NCBI RefSeq assembly: GCF_001274895.1
Contig: NZ_CP006841.1
Location: 992,001-1,056,000, forward strand
Length of the DNA stretch: 64,000 bases
From: Corynebacterium lactis RW2-5
GTDB lineage: Bacteria; Actinomycetota; Actinomycetes; Mycobacteriales; Mycobacteriaceae
Direction: 5' to 3'
Shown here: piece after piece, positions 54,912-64,000 of the stretch
How positions within the stretch are numbered: position 1 is the first letter of the stretch
Layout: each line of letters opens with the position of its first letter
Notes under the pieces: generated by a model
Database searches by the model: none
What the model was told of the DNA's origin: nothing
What the model saw: the letters and a program-made list of their open reading frames with translations, nothing else
Position numbers and translations under genes: made by a program

Positions 54912-56057
54912 ATGCGTGCGAGGCGAGGGGCAGCGGTAACTTGCGCGGTGATGCCAGTGGCGATGCTTCTGTCCGGCTGCACCATCGGCGGAGGCGGCGG
55001 GGAGGGGGAAGCCCCCAGCCGGAACGCTGAGGTTAAGTCGCGAGAAACCGGCACCGATTGGAGCACTAAGAACGCGGTCAAATGGACTGATGCGCAGCGG
55101 TCGCTGGACGGGGCGGCGAAACGCTTTTCGGATAACTATGGGATTGAGCTTTCGGCGTATGTGCGGGTAATCAGTGGGCCCTATAAGGGGCTGACTGCTT
55201 CGGTTGGGGAGGATAAAAAGGTCTATTCTGCCTCGACGATTAAGGCCCCGCTCGTGGTGACGACTCTCATCAAGTTTGGAGATGATCTCGACCGCATCGT
55301 ACAAGTAGCCCCGGAAAATATCGTTGGCGGTACGGGCGCGATTACCTGGGGCGGCCAATACACAATCGAAACGCTGCTTCGCTTCGTGATGGCGTACTCG
55401 GACAACGCCGCGGCAAACACTCTTATAGACCTGGTCGGTGGATTTGATGCCGTCAATAAGGTTATTGCGGGTGCAGGCGTGGACAGCGCCAAGTACCACC
55501 TTGGAAACAAGATGAATATCCCGAATCCCACAGGAGACCGATCCTGGATCACTCCGAGCCAGGCAGCGTTGTTCGCGGCCCGGCTGCAGGAGGCCGCAGA
55601 TGGATCGACGGCCTACGACTTCATCTCCCGCTCCGCTGCTCGGACAGCGTTGCAGTACCTCACCTACGGCGGCGCGCAGAAGTTTGCTGCCTACGTTGGG
55701 TCCGCAGCGCAGAAGACGGGCGATACGGAAAAGGGCACCAACGATCACGGAATCCTCTACACTGCGGCTGGGCCGATTGCCTTCGGAGTCGTCACCCGTT
55801 TCTCGAGCCCCAGCAATGAGCTTGCCGACGCTCTGCTCGCCCAACTGGGCTCCGAGATTGCGTCACTGCTCCCGGACTTCAATGCGCTGGATGAGAATGG
55901 CAAGCCGTTTTCTGCTTCGGCTGCCGCTAGTTGGAGCGAGGACCGTGACGGGGACGGTATCGCCGATAGGCTGGGGCAGCTAGACGACGGCAGCTCCCCG
56001 GTCGACGATGTCGACGAGGAGCTGCAGCCTGATTGGTATAGCCCGTTCCGGGGTTAG
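54912..56057 (+). CDS. Serine hydrolase/class A beta-lactamase-fold lipoprotein with a Ca-binding-like tail
   Basis: A 381-residue predicted lipoprotein (lipobox MLLSGC). Its domain carries the penicillin-recognising motifs in order: SASTIK (SxxK, about 106), YSDNAA (SDN, about 160) and QKTGDTEKG (KTG, about 267). The omega-loop glutamate that deacylates penicillin is not evident: [10 protein letters not shown] aligns with the loop but has no equivalent acid. A PBP-like or non-hydrolysing serine enzyme is therefore more likely than an active lactamase. Near the C-terminus [12 protein letters not shown] resembles a calcium-binding DxDxDG loop. ATG 54912 follows TTAGGAG; an upstream start adds 24 unrelated residues. 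Confidence 0.8.
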   Translation: MRARRGAAVTCAVMPVAMLLSGCTIGGGGGEGEAPSRNAEVKSRETGTDWSTKNAVKWTDAQRSLDGAAKRFSDNYGIELSAYVRVISGPYKGLTASVGEDKKVYSASTIKAPLVVTTLIKFGDDLDRIVQVAPENIVGGTGAITWGGQYTIETLLRFVMAYSDNAAANTLIDLVGGFDAVNKVIAGAGVDSAKYHLGNKMNIPNPTGDRSWITPSQAALFAARLQEAADGSTAYDFISRSAARTALQYLTYGGAQKFAAYVGSAAQKTGDTEKGTNDHGILYTAAGPIAFGVVTRFSSPSNELADALLAQLGSEIASLLPDFNALDENGKPFSASAAASWSEDRDGDGIADRLGQLDDGSSPVDDVDEELQPDWYSPFRG

Positions 56058-58249
56058 CCCTGCCACTTCAGCCATACGGCGGAGTGAGCCGGGATGACTA
56101 GGTCGGCAGAGAAAGGCTGGCCGTTCCAGCCGGACTCAACGGCGGTGACGGTGCCGTTTTCGCCGTAGCCGGAGCCTTCGTAGCGAGAGGCATTGGTGTT
56201 GAGGACTTCCTGCCACTGGCCACCCTTCGGCAGGCCAATTTTGTAGATCTCCTGGGTCTGGCCGGAGAGGTTGTAAACGCAGGCCATTGCCGAGCCGTCC
56301 GAGCCGTAGCGCAAGAAGGAGACAACGTTGTTGCCGGAGTCATCAGCATTAATCCACTGGAATCCCTCCGGTCGGTCGTCCTGGCTGTACAGCGCCGGGT
56401 TTTCGGTGTAGAGGGCGTTGATGTCCTTAACCAGCAGCTGAATGCCGCGGTGGAATTCTCCGCCCCAGCCATCGAGGTTGTCCCATGCGACCGACTCGTC
56501 GTGGTTCCATTCGCGATTCTGGCCGAGATCCTGGCCTTGGAAGAGCAGCTGCTTGCCAGGGTGCGCCCACATGAATGACAGGAACGAGCGCAGCCCCGCA
56601 GCCTTGTCCCAGTCGCCGCCCGGCATGCGCTCCCAGAGAGATCCCTTGCCGTGGACGACCTCGTCGTGGCTGATTGGAAGAATGAACTTCTCGGAGTAGG
56701 CGTAGACCATCGCGAAGGTCAGCTCGTGGTGGTGGTAGGAGCGGTAGACCGGGTCGTTGCCAAAGTATTCCAGGGTGTCGTTCATCCAGCCCATGTTCCA
56801 CTTCATGGAGAAGCCGAGGCCACCGTTTTCGGTGCAGGCAGTTACGCCCGGCCAGGATGTGGATTCCTCCGCGACGGTCAGGAAGCCCGGGTGGTGCTTG
56901 TGAACGGTGGCGTTGAACTCCTGCAGGAACTGAACGGCATCGAGGTTCTCGCGGCCGCCGTACTGGTTCGGCAGCCACTCGCCCTCGTTGCGGGAGTAAT
57001 CCAGGTAGAGCATGGAGGCCACAGCATCCACGCGGAGACCGTCAATGTGGAACTCCTCCGCCCAGTACAGGGCGTTGGCGTAGAGGAAGTTGCGGACTTC
57101 GTTGCGGCCGAAGTCGAAGACGTAGGTGCCCCAGTCGCGCTGCTCGCCGCGCCGCCAGTCCGGATGTTCGTAGCATGCGGTCCCGTCGAAGCGAGCCAGG
57201 GCGAACTCGTCCTTGGGGAAGTGTCCCGGCACCCAGTCCATGATGACGCCGATGCCGGCGGCGTGGAAGGCGTCGACAAGCGCACGGAATTGGTCTGGCG
57301 TGCCGAAGCGGGAGGTCGGGGCGTAGTAGCCGGAGACCTGGTAGCCCCAGGAACCAGAGAATGGGTGCTCGGACACGGGTAGGAATTCCACGTGCGTGTA
57401 TCCCATCTCCACCACGTAGCGGACGAGCTGTTCCGCCATTACCTCGTAGGAAAGACCCTGCTTCCAGGAACCCAGGTGGACCTCGTAGATCGAGATTGGC
57501 TCGGCATTCCAGTCAACCTTCGCTCGACGCTGCATCCATTCCTCGTCGCGCCAGACGTACTCGCTCTCGGTGACAATGGAGCCGGTCGCCGGCGGGACCT
57601 CTGCGGCGCGTGCCATCGGGTCGGCCTTATCTCGACGCTGTCCTTCAGGAGTGGTGATTGCGAACTTGTAGACATCGCCTTCGCCGACACCCGGGATGAA
57701 TACTTCCCAGACACCTGCCCCACCCATGGACCGCATTGGGTACTGCGCGCCATTCCATCCGCAGAAATCACCGACGACCGCTACACCCTGGGCGTTCGGT
57801 GCCCAGACGGAGAAGGAAGTGCCTTCGACGGAGCCGAGCTCGGTTTCGTAGCGGCGGACGTGCGCGCCGAGAACCTTCCACAACTCTTCGTGACGGCCCT
57901 CGCCGATGAGGTGCAGGTCGCCCTCGCCGACTGTCGGCAGGAAGCGGTAGCCGTCTGCGCGCTCAATCGTTTCACCCGTTTCCCAGGTAATGCGGAAGCG
58001 GTAGTCGAAATCATCGCCGCCCGGAACTAGCGCGGCAAAGACCGAGTCGCCGAGATTCTCCGCTTCGAACTCGCCCCTCGTCGTGACAACCACGACCGAC
58101 TTGGCCCCGAAGAGCCTGGTCCGGACGACGGTATCGCCATCGATGACGTGAGCGCCGTAGCTGCCGTGCGGGTCATGGTGCGTGCAGTAGTGCAGTCGCT
58201 CCATATCGCCGGAGTCGATTGCGAGGCGAGGATCTGAGTGGACTCTCAT
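56054..58249 (-). CDS. glgB: 1,4-alpha-glucan branching enzyme
   Basis: A 731-residue GH13 enzyme that introduces alpha-1,6 branches into glycogen-like glucan. N-terminal carbohydrate-binding (CBM48-like) domain about 110-210 ([21 protein letters not shown]), catalytic barrel with [20 protein letters not shown] (nucleophile Asp), [13 protein letters not shown] (acid Glu) and [15 protein letters not shown]. The actinobacterial N-terminal extension is present. The ribosome-binding site lies within the palindrome GGAAGGTCCTTCC just before the ATG. It pairs with glgE 117 bp upstream on the same strand. Confidence 0.97.
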   Translation of the reverse strand: MRVHSDPRLAIDSGDMERLHYCTHHDPHGSYGAHVIDGDTVVRTRLFGAKSVVVVTTRGEFEAENLGDSVFAALVPGGDDFDYRFRITWETGETIERADGYRFLPTVGEGDLHLIGEGRHEELWKVLGAHVRRYETELGSVEGTSFSVWAPNAQGVAVVGDFCGWNGAQYPMRSMGGAGVWEVFIPGVGEGDVYKFAITTPEGQRRDKADPMARAAEVPPATGSIVTESEYVWRDEEWMQRRAKVDWNAEPISIYEVHLGSWKQGLSYEVMAEQLVRYVVEMGYTHVEFLPVSEHPFSGSWGYQVSGYYAPTSRFGTPDQFRALVDAFHAAGIGVIMDWVPGHFPKDEFALARFDGTACYEHPDWRRGEQRDWGTYVFDFGRNEVRNFLYANALYWAEEFHIDGLRVDAVASMLYLDYSRNEGEWLPNQYGGRENLDAVQFLQEFNATVHKHHPGFLTVAEESTSWPGVTACTENGGLGFSMKWNMGWMNDTLEYFGNDPVYRSYHHHELTFAMVYAYSEKFILPISHDEVVHGKGSLWERMPGGDWDKAAGLRSFLSFMWAHPGKQLLFQGQDLGQNREWNHDESVAWDNLDGWGGEFHRGIQLLVKDINALYTENPALYSQDDRPEGFQWINADDSGNNVVSFLRYGSDGSAMACVYNLSGQTQEIYKIGLPKGGQWQEVLNTNASRYEGSGYGENGTVTAVESGWNGQPFSADLVIPAHSAVWLKWQG

Positions 58250-58301
58250 GGAAGGTCCTTCCGAGAATTTTGCGGGGTGATGTTTTATTGCTCTTAAGAC
58301 T

Positions 58302-58341
58302 CCAGCCTAACGATTATCGCTAGCGGCAACCGTTAGGCTGG
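58302..58341 (-). terminator. Hairpin between glgE and glgB
   Basis: CCAGCCTAACG (58302-58312) and CGTTAGGCTGG (58331-58341) form a perfect 11-bp stem with an 18-base loop. The T-run is weak on the minus strand, so it may attenuate rather than fully end glgE transcription. Confidence 0.5.
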
Positions 58342-58366
58342 GGAGATTGCGGGGGAGGGGCGGCAT

Positions 58367-60397
58367 TTAGCCCTCGTAGTCAGACACCTCTCGCCACGCC
58401 AGCTTGTAGCGCAGTTCCTCCGAAACCACCGGAAGCTTCACGACGTGAGCGACGTTGTTCCACGGCTCGAGGCGAATGAAGTTGTCGCGGCCCCAGTTGA
58501 AGTGCGAATCGGTGATTAGGTCGGTCACGTCCATGCGGTCGTGGTTGCGATGTCCGACGTAGTCCATGTCGATGTGCAGCGTGCCCTCCTGTGCATTCCA
58601 CGGGTCGAGGTTGATGACGACCAGGACGCAGTCGCCGGTGACCGGGTCGAGCTTCGAAAACGCCAGCAAGTTGTCATTATCGACTTCATGGAAGTGCATA
58701 TTGCGCAGCTGCTGCAGGGACGGGTGCTCGCGGCGGAGCTTGTTGAGCGTGGCAATGAACGGTTCCAACGAGTTGCCGGTTGCCAGAGCCTGGTCGTAGT
58801 CGCGGTAACGAAGCTGGTACTTCTCGCTGTCGAGGTATTCCTCGGAGCCGTCCTTTACGGGCACGTTTTCGAACAGCTCGAAGCCGGAGTACATGCCCCA
58901 CAGCGGTGACATCGTCGCCGCCAGGGCAGCGCGAATGGCGAATGCTCCGCGGCCGCCCTTAACCAGGAACTCATGCAGGATATCGGGAGTGTTTACCCAC
59001 AGCGAGGGGCGAGCGATATCCGCGTGGCGAGTAATTTCCTCGCCGAATTCAGTCAGCTCTTTCTTCGTGGTCTTCCATGGGAAATAGATGTAGGACTGGG
59101 TGAATCCGGCCTTGGCAAGACCGTAGAGGCGCGCGGGAGCGGTGAAGGCCTCCGCCAGGAAAATGACCTCCGGATTCGTCTCGTGGATGGTCTCGATGAG
59201 CCACTCCCAGAAATTGCCCGGCTTCGTGTGCGGGTTGTCGACGCGGAAGACCTTGACGCCGCGCTTAATCCAGAACTTCACGACGCGCAGCACCTCCGCA
59301 TAGAGGCCCTTCGCATCGTTGTCGAAGTTCAGTGGGTAGATGTCCTGGTACTTCTTCGGCGGATTCTCCGCATAGGCGATAGTGCCGTCGGGAAGCACTG
59401 TGAACCAGTCCGGGTGCTTCGCGGCCCATGGGTGGTCTGGTGCGCACTGGAGAGCAAGGTCAATCGCGACTTCGAGGCCGCGCTCCTGCGCGGCGGCCAT
59501 GAATTCCTTGAACGCGTCCTCGCCGCCGAGTTGCGGGTGGATAGCGTCGTGGCCGCCTTCGGCGGAACCGATTGCCCAGGGGGAGCCAACATCGGTGGGC
59601 TCGGGAGTCAGCGTGTTGTTGCGGCCCTTGCGGTTGATTTCGCCGATTGGGTGAATCGGTGGCAGGTACACGGTGTCGAAGCCCATGCGCTTGGCGCGGT
59701 CGAGCTGGGGGATGGCGGTCCTGAAGGTGCCGTGCAGGAGCTCTCCATTCTCGCCGAAGCCGCCGTTGGAGCGCGGGAAGAACTCGTACCAAGAGGAGTA
59801 CAGGGCGCCGCGGCGGTCGACCTTAATCTTGCGGGTCTTGCCACGGGTCAGAAGGTCGCGGACAGGGTGGGCCTGGAGGATGGCGCGGGTTTCGTCCGAC
59901 AGCGCAGCGGCAATGCGGGCGCGCAAATCACCCTCGCCACGCAGGCCTGCAGCGATGGAGCGGAGATGGTTGCGGTGGATGGCCGCTGCGGAGGCAGCGG
60001 CGCGGTCGAAGAGGCGGGCGCCGATCTCGAGATCGTTGGCGAGCTCGGCCTCAGACTGGCCCGCCTCGTACTTCTTGGTAATCGCGTTGCGCCAGGTCGC
60101 CATCGGGTCGGACCAGGCGTCGATGCGGATGGTCCACAGGCCCGGCACATCGGGGACGAAGATGGCGTTTACCTGGTTCGGGTCATGGTCGGAGAAGTGC
60201 ATGGGAACCCGCTGGGAGCGGGAGGCGAAGGCGGAATCCTTCGGGCCTTTCACATTCAGCGTCGCGTTCAGGGCGTCGTGGCCTTCACGCCAGACGACGG
60301 CGAAAGCAGGAACAACTTCACCGACTACGGCCTTCGATGGGGTCGCGCCACCATCTACCTGGGGGCGCGTGTCGTCAATACCAATTCGGCCAGTCAT
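58367..60397 (-). CDS. glgE: Maltosyltransferase GlgE (alpha-1,4-glucan:maltose-1-phosphate)
   Basis: A 676-residue GH13_3 enzyme that extends alpha-1,4-glucan using maltose-1-phosphate. VKVFRVDNPHTKPGNFWEWL (nucleophile Asp) and EVIFLAEAFTAPARLYGLAK (acid Glu) are the diagnostic GlgE active-site blocks; the N-terminal domain (about 1-200) with RIGIDDTRPQVDGG serves dimerisation and is GlgE-specific. With GlgB it makes the branched glucan of the GlgE pathway known from mycobacteria and streptomycetes. The ATG is preceded by AGGAGAAGAGGAG. Confidence 0.96.
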   Translation of the reverse strand: MTGRIGIDDTRPQVDGGATPSKAVVGEVVPAFAVVWREGHDALNATLNVKGPKDSAFASRSQRVPMHFSDHDPNQVNAIFVPDVPGLWTIRIDAWSDPMATWRNAITKKYEAGQSEAELANDLEIGARLFDRAAASAAAIHRNHLRSIAAGLRGEGDLRARIAAALSDETRAILQAHPVRDLLTRGKTRKIKVDRRGALYSSWYEFFPRSNGGFGENGELLHGTFRTAIPQLDRAKRMGFDTVYLPPIHPIGEINRKGRNNTLTPEPTDVGSPWAIGSAEGGHDAIHPQLGGEDAFKEFMAAAQERGLEVAIDLALQCAPDHPWAAKHPDWFTVLPDGTIAYAENPPKKYQDIYPLNFDNDAKGLYAEVLRVVKFWIKRGVKVFRVDNPHTKPGNFWEWLIETIHETNPEVIFLAEAFTAPARLYGLAKAGFTQSYIYFPWKTTKKELTEFGEEITRHADIARPSLWVNTPDILHEFLVKGGRGAFAIRAALAATMSPLWGMYSGFELFENVPVKDGSEEYLDSEKYQLRYRDYDQALATGNSLEPFIATLNKLRREHPSLQQLRNMHFHEVDNDNLLAFSKLDPVTGDCVLVVINLDPWNAQEGTLHIDMDYVGHRNHDRMDVTDLITDSHFNWGRDNFIRLEPWNNVAHVVKLPVVSEELRYKLAWREVSDYEG

Positions 60398-60537
60398 CTA
60401 AGGTGATCTCCTCTTCTCCTGGGCCCACCGAGGGGATTGGCCCCACGGCAACCCGAGTGAACTCGATTTGCTCCCCATCGAGAGTAGTTGAGGAAGTTTC
60501 ATCGCACATTCGGGGCCGGATAGGGCACGATAGAGGT

Positions 60538-61371
60538 GTGTCTGATTTGGAAGAAGAATTCAACGAGGATCTGCTCCTAGATTTTCGTGGTGTGAATCTG
60601 GTCCGCGGCGGCCGCACGCTGGTAGGGCCTATTGATTGGCAAGTTGAACTCGATGAACGTTGGGTAATTTTGGGGCCAAATGGTGCGGGTAAGACCTCTC
60701 TGATGCGCATGGCCGCGGCTGAAGAGTTCCCAAGTTCAGGGGTGGCCTACGTGATGGGGGAGAGAATCGGACGCACCGATATGCGCGACCTCCGCACGAT
60801 GATTGGCCTGACCTCGTCAGCGATCGCGCACCGAATTCCGAACGATGAGAAGGTCGCAGACCTAGTCATCTCCGCCTCCTACTCGGTATTGGGGCGTTGG
60901 CGGGAAACCTACGAAGAGATGGACTTCGAGCAGGCCGCTGACATTCTGGAGCGCATGGGTGCTGAGCACCTGGCAGACCGCACGTGGGGAACCCTCAGTG
61001 AGGGCGAGCGCAAGCGCGTCCTAATCGCCCGCGCGATGATGGTCAACCCTGAGCTGCTGCTGCTTGACGAGCCAGGGGCTGGCCTCGACCTGGGCGGCCG
61101 AGAGGACCTCGTCGGATATCTCGGGGAATTGGCCCTCGATCCCGATGCCCCGGCGATGGTGATGATTACTCACCACGTCGAGGAAATTCCGTTCGGTTTT
61201 ACTCATGCGATGCTACTCGATGAGGGGTCCGTCGTCGCGCAGGGACTAATTAATGATGTCCTGACAGCAGAGAACCTTTCGAAGGCTTTCCACCAGCAGA
61301 TTGCAGTGGACACCATCGACGGCCGCTACTTCGCGCGTCGCGCGCGGGGCCGGGCAGCGCATCGGCGATAG
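60538..61371 (+). CDS. ABC transporter ATP-binding protein (solitary)
   Basis: A 277-residue ABC ATPase: Walker A GPNGAGKTSLMRMA (about 45), signature LSEGERKRVLIARAMM (about 156) with E in place of the second G, Walker B LLLLDEPGAGLDL and H-loop ITHHVEEIPFG. The overall type resembles the ModF/PhnC-like cytosolic ATPases. No permease or binding protein is adjacent, so it may act with an unlinked partner or as a soluble ATPase. GTG 60538 is preceded closely by AGAGG. Divergent from glgE; the NUDIX gene follows after 27 bp. C. glutamicum has the same order. Confidence 0.87.
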   Translation: MSDLEEEFNEDLLLDFRGVNLVRGGRTLVGPIDWQVELDERWVILGPNGAGKTSLMRMAAAEEFPSSGVAYVMGERIGRTDMRDLRTMIGLTSSAIAHRIPNDEKVADLVISASYSVLGRWRETYEEMDFEQAADILERMGAEHLADRTWGTLSEGERKRVLIARAMMVNPELLLLDEPGAGLDLGGREDLVGYLGELALDPDAPAMVMITHHVEEIPFGFTHAMLLDEGSVVAQGLINDVLTAENLSKAFHQQIAVDTIDGRYFARRARGRAAHRR

Positions 61372-61398
61372 CTAAACAGGTGATTTAGGAGTCAGTCC

Positions 61399-62226
61399 GT
61401 GGTTAGCCAGGATCAGTTCACACCCGCAGCGCCGAAGCTGGCTGCGACAGTACTTCTGCTCCGCGACACTGATAGGGGCATTGAGGTCTATGTGCAAGAG
61501 CGGGTGGCCTCGATGCGATTCGCCGCGAACATGACAGTTTTCCCGGGAGGCGGCGTCGATCCCAGGGATTTTCCCGCGCAGGGGCAGACCCGCCAGGCGG
61601 GTCGTGAAGCGATTGTCGACGGGGCATATGCGGCCAAGCTAGGGACAGATGTGAGGACGGCTCACGCCCTGGTGTGCGCGGCCGTTAGGGAGACATTCGA
61701 GGAAACTGGCACCCTCCTGGCCCGGCACATTGGCGGCTCAATCGTTGAGGACTCCTCTCGGTACCACGCCCAACGCGGGCAGCTAGAGGCATGCGAGCTG
61801 GCATTTTCCGAATTCTTGAGCGCCGAAGAACTGATTTTAGACCCCAGTCTGATCCGACCCTGGGCCAACTGGGTTACCCCTAAGACGCAGCCAATCCGCT
61901 ACGACACGCACTTCTTCCTGGCGGCCCACCCTCCGGGGCAAGTCGCAGACGGAAATACGTCCGAGGCATCCTCGACCGGATGGTTCCGGCCCTCGTCGAT
62001 ACTGGACGGCTGGCGCCGTGAAGTTATCGGACTAATGCCTCCAACTTGGGCCGAGCTGAAGCGAGTGGAACAGTTCGCTACGGTCCGGCAGGCGCTCGAC
62101 GCCGCAAATGCCGAGCCTATTCGCCGCACGAGCAGCGACTTCTTAGAGCAACCGTTCATGGACGAGTATTTCGCAGTCGCCACGCACATGGGGCACTTGC
62201 GTCGAACGTCGCGCGACGACCACTAG
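61399..62226 (+). CDS. NUDIX hydrolase (NUDT8/19-like)
   Basis: A 275-residue protein with a NUDIX fold. The Nudix box is split by an insert: the glycines of VFPGGGVDPRDFP (about 49) are followed some 35 residues later by CAAVRETFEETGTLL (about 93), which supplies the REXXEE metal-binding acid set. This layout is typical of the large NUDT19-type group that cleaves CoA or nucleoside diphosphate derivatives. The substrate is not known. GTG 61399 follows AGGAGT. The methyltransferase gene begins 35 bp downstream. Confidence 0.85.
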   Translation: MVSQDQFTPAAPKLAATVLLLRDTDRGIEVYVQERVASMRFAANMTVFPGGGVDPRDFPAQGQTRQAGREAIVDGAYAAKLGTDVRTAHALVCAAVRETFEETGTLLARHIGGSIVEDSSRYHAQRGQLEACELAFSEFLSAEELILDPSLIRPWANWVTPKTQPIRYDTHFFLAAHPPGQVADGNTSEASSTGWFRPSSILDGWRREVIGLMPPTWAELKRVEQFATVRQALDAANAEPIRRTSSDFLEQPFMDEYFAVATHMGHLRRTSRDDH

Positions 62227-62261
62227 TAGACGAGCCAACAAGAAATATAGGAGTAATCACA

Positions 62262-63449
62262 GTGGCGCTCTCCACCGCCGAGGTCAGGGAAATTGCCGCG
62301 CACCCGGAGTGGGTCAGCGCAGCCCAGGAGCTCCCCTTAAGCAAGAAGAGCTTAATCTCGGACCTCGCCACCGTGCGCAAGGTCTGCGGTGACTACTCCC
62401 GCGCAGTTGTCGAGGTCGCGGCCGCCCGCAAGTCCACCGCCGCCAAGTTGCCCGGGAACTGGATTATGTCCTCCGAGGCGGCGCAGCAGGCGACCCCATA
62501 CCTGGTCGCCACTGCCCGAGCCCGCCGGCTAGCCGCATCCGCCTATACCTCTTTCGCCGATGTGACCTGCTCCATCGGCACCGAGGTCGCCGCGCTTGCC
62601 GACGCCGGCCTCCGCACCGTCGGGTCCGACATCGACCCCGCCCGCCTGGCCATGGCTCGCCACAACGTGCCGGCGGGCGCCTTCTTGCAGGCCGACGCAC
62701 TAGCGCCCGTATTCGATGCGGAAGTTGTCATCGCCGATCCGGCGCGCCGGGCAGGTGGCCGGAGGATTGCACGACCGGAGGATCTGCTTCCGCCCCTTCC
62801 GGATCTTGTCGCTGCGTGGCGCGGTAGCCAAATGGCAATCAAGTGCGCGCCGGGCCTGGACTTCGCCGAGTGGGAGGGAGAGGTTGCCCTGGCCTCGGTC
62901 GATGGCGCGGTGAAGGAGGCATGCCTTTATAGCCCGGGACTTGCGACGGTGCGCGAAGGCCGGCCGGTGTCGAAGTCTGCGACGGTGATTGAGGTCGTCG
63001 ATAAGCGAAATCCACTGGATTTGAGCTCTGCCCGCGTGCGGCAGTACGACGACGCGATGAGCGATGAGTGCGAGGTGCGCTCTGCCGGGCGCTACATCGT
63101 CGATCCCGACGGGGCAGTGGTGCGTGCGGGTTTGGTCCGCCACTTCGCGGCGGAACACGGGTTTTGGCAGTTGGACGAGAGGATTGCGCACCTGTCCGGC
63201 GACCGATTGCCCGAAGGGATGGCGGGCTTTGAGATGATTGAGAAGGTGGGGCTGAAACAAGTGCGTAAGACGCTGGCGGCGCTCGACTGTGGCTCTGCTG
63301 AGATTTTGGTCAGGGGCGTGGACGTTGACCCGGACGCGTTGCGTAAGCAGTGGAAACTCAAGGGGGTTCGGCAGCTGTCGGTCGTTATTACGAGGATTGG
63401 CAAGACTGCTGTGGCCTTTATCTGCGGACCGCGCACGGTAGGCGAGTAG
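62262..63449 (+). CDS. Class I SAM-dependent methyltransferase with a THUMP-like C-terminus
   Basis: A 395-residue protein in the family annotated as THUMP-like domain/SAM methyltransferase. The SAM-binding region DVTCSIGTEVAALADAGLRT (about 97-116), with acidic SDIDPARLAMARHN (about 120), is clear; VVIADPARRAGGRR (about 150) stands at the position of the DPPY/NPPY motif. It probably modifies RNA, but the target is unknown. GTG 62262 lies 8 bases after AGGAG; upstream in-frame sequence overlaps the NUDIX gene. The ABC ATPase-NUDIX-methyltransferase-etfB order matches C. glutamicum. Confidence 0.8.
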   Translation: MALSTAEVREIAAHPEWVSAAQELPLSKKSLISDLATVRKVCGDYSRAVVEVAAARKSTAAKLPGNWIMSSEAAQQATPYLVATARARRLAASAYTSFADVTCSIGTEVAALADAGLRTVGSDIDPARLAMARHNVPAGAFLQADALAPVFDAEVVIADPARRAGGRRIARPEDLLPPLPDLVAAWRGSQMAIKCAPGLDFAEWEGEVALASVDGAVKEACLYSPGLATVREGRPVSKSATVIEVVDKRNPLDLSSARVRQYDDAMSDECEVRSAGRYIVDPDGAVVRAGLVRHFAAEHGFWQLDERIAHLSGDRLPEGMAGFEMIEKVGLKQVRKTLAALDCGSAEILVRGVDVDPDALRKQWKLKGVRQLSVVITRIGKTAVAFICGPRTVGE

Positions 63450-63786
63450 CCGAAATGGGCCGGGGGTAGCGGGTGGGGATCGGTGTTCGCTTATGGTGGA
63501 GCCCGCGGAGGTTGTTGACCGGTGCGCAATGATCCACGTGGTGACATGCGGAAACGGCAAATGCCAGGCGAACGGCGGGTTCCTCCGAAAGAAAAAATTT
63601 AAAAAAATAACGACATTGTTATCTGGATCACCTTCGCATCCATGATCAGTTCTGTTATCTTCAACACAGATGACCGAGAGCGTGGTCTGTTTCACTAAGG
63701 TTCGTGAACTCGAGAACTGGAGGAAACGGCCGGTGCAAGGTCAGATAAAAGTTCACCAGTAATCAACCAGTAAGGACGACAGAAAA
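63450..63786 (+). other. Upstream region of etfB
   Basis: 337 bp without a supported gene. It contains a poly-A-rich stretch (63589-63610), followed by the small inverted repeat ATAAC-GACATT-GTTAT (about 63607-63622), and most likely the etfB promoter. No firm -35/-10 pair could be assigned. Confidence 0.35.
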
Positions 63787-64000
63787 ATGCCGAACATTGT
63801 GGTTCTGGTCAAGCAGGTTCCGGACACCTGGTCCGAGCGTAAGCTCACGGACGACAATTACGTGCTCGATCGCGAGTCGGCCGACGCCGTTCTCGATGAG
63901 ATCAACGAGAACGCTGTTGAGGCTGCTCTGCAGCTGAAGGAAGAGCACGGCGGAAACGTCACCGTCGCCACCGTCGGCCCGGACCGCGCCGTCGAGGCTC
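63787..64000 (+). CDS. etfB: Electron transfer flavoprotein beta subunit (partial)
   Basis: The first 71 residues of EtfB are in the window; the gene continues beyond base 64000. MPNIVVLVKQVPDTWSERKL and LDEINENAVEAALQLKEEHG are the conserved opening of ETF beta, which with EtfA carries electrons from acyl-CoA dehydrogenases to the quinone pool. AAGGA precedes the ATG by about 11 bases. etfA is expected next. Confidence 0.95.
   Translation, partial: MPNIVVLVKQVPDTWSERKLTDDNYVLDRESADAVLDEINENAVEAALQLKEEHGGNVTVATVGPDRAVEA

Noticed and set aside
58973..60406. 477-codon frame opposite glgE
   Set aside because: Antisense shadow of glgE; the glgE frame carries all catalytic motifs.

Overview
This window looks like chromosomal DNA of a Corynebacterium species (high-GC Actinobacteria). 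The evidence is gene order plus gene content. The run argS-lysA-hom-thrB, rho-prfA-prmC-tsaC-wecA-atpI, atpBEFHAGDC, a DUF2550 gene, nucS, and later mce, a thioredoxin-like gene, glgB and glgE follows the Mycobacterium tuberculosis Rv1292-Rv1327c backbone. The right end (glgB, glgE, an ABC ATPase, a NUDIX gene, a methyltransferase, etfB) is the arrangement known from Corynebacterium glutamicum. GTG and TTG starts and apparently leaderless genes also fit. No phage, transposase or CRISPR array was seen. The species was not determined.

Layout. 1-10 kb: the tail of a DNA cytosine methyltransferase, then transporters (an MFS exporter-like protein, a bile acid:Na+ symporter family protein, DctA, and PutP) interleaved with a DEAD-box RNA helicase and a secreted HNH nuclease. 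10.4-19.5 kb: a compact DNA-transaction block with a SNF2 helicase, a SWIM zinc-finger protein, an SbcD/Mre11-like nuclease, an SbcC/Rad50-like ATPase without a zinc hook, and two paralogous MarR regulators. 19.6-23 kb: an iron-complex ABC importer with two DtxR-like operators. 23-24.6 kb: tRNA-Arg, a small frameshifted gene, and a membrane protein/winged-helix pair with a tandem palindrome over its start. 24.6-27.7 kb: lutABC for L-lactate oxidation, on the minus strand.

27.9-42.9 kb: argS and the aspartate-family genes lysA-hom-thrB, then a DOPA-dioxygenase-like gene and an acyl-CoA synthetase (both minus strand). These are followed by rho, prfA and prmC (transcription and translation termination), tsaC (tRNA t6A), wecA (cell-wall linker lipid) and atpI. 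43.2-50.4 kb: the complete F1Fo ATP synthase operon, closed by a 20-bp-stem terminator. 50.7-54.7 kb: DUF2550, nucS (mismatch repair), a zinc-ribbon protein, methylmalonyl-CoA epimerase, a thiamine-binding protein, a His-rich thioredoxin/TPR protein and a PGPGW membrane protein. 54.9-64 kb: a beta-lactamase-fold lipoprotein, glgB-glgE (GlgE alpha-glucan pathway), an ABC ATPase, a NUDIX hydrolase, a THUMP-like methyltransferase and the start of etfB.

The observations most worth following up are these. (1) A strongly over-represented 11-mer, CGTCGGCAAGC or its complement, occurs at 12 sites, four of them extended to the same 14-mer. (2) The SNF2/SWIM/SbcD/SbcC/MarR block contains a Rad50-like protein with a beta-rich insert where a zinc hook would be expected. 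(3) Two identical-architecture palindromes, TTTCC-N5-GGAAA, overlap the start of a small membrane-protein gene that is translationally coupled to a winged-helix regulator. Function assignments rest on motif and family recognition by eye; no database search was run.
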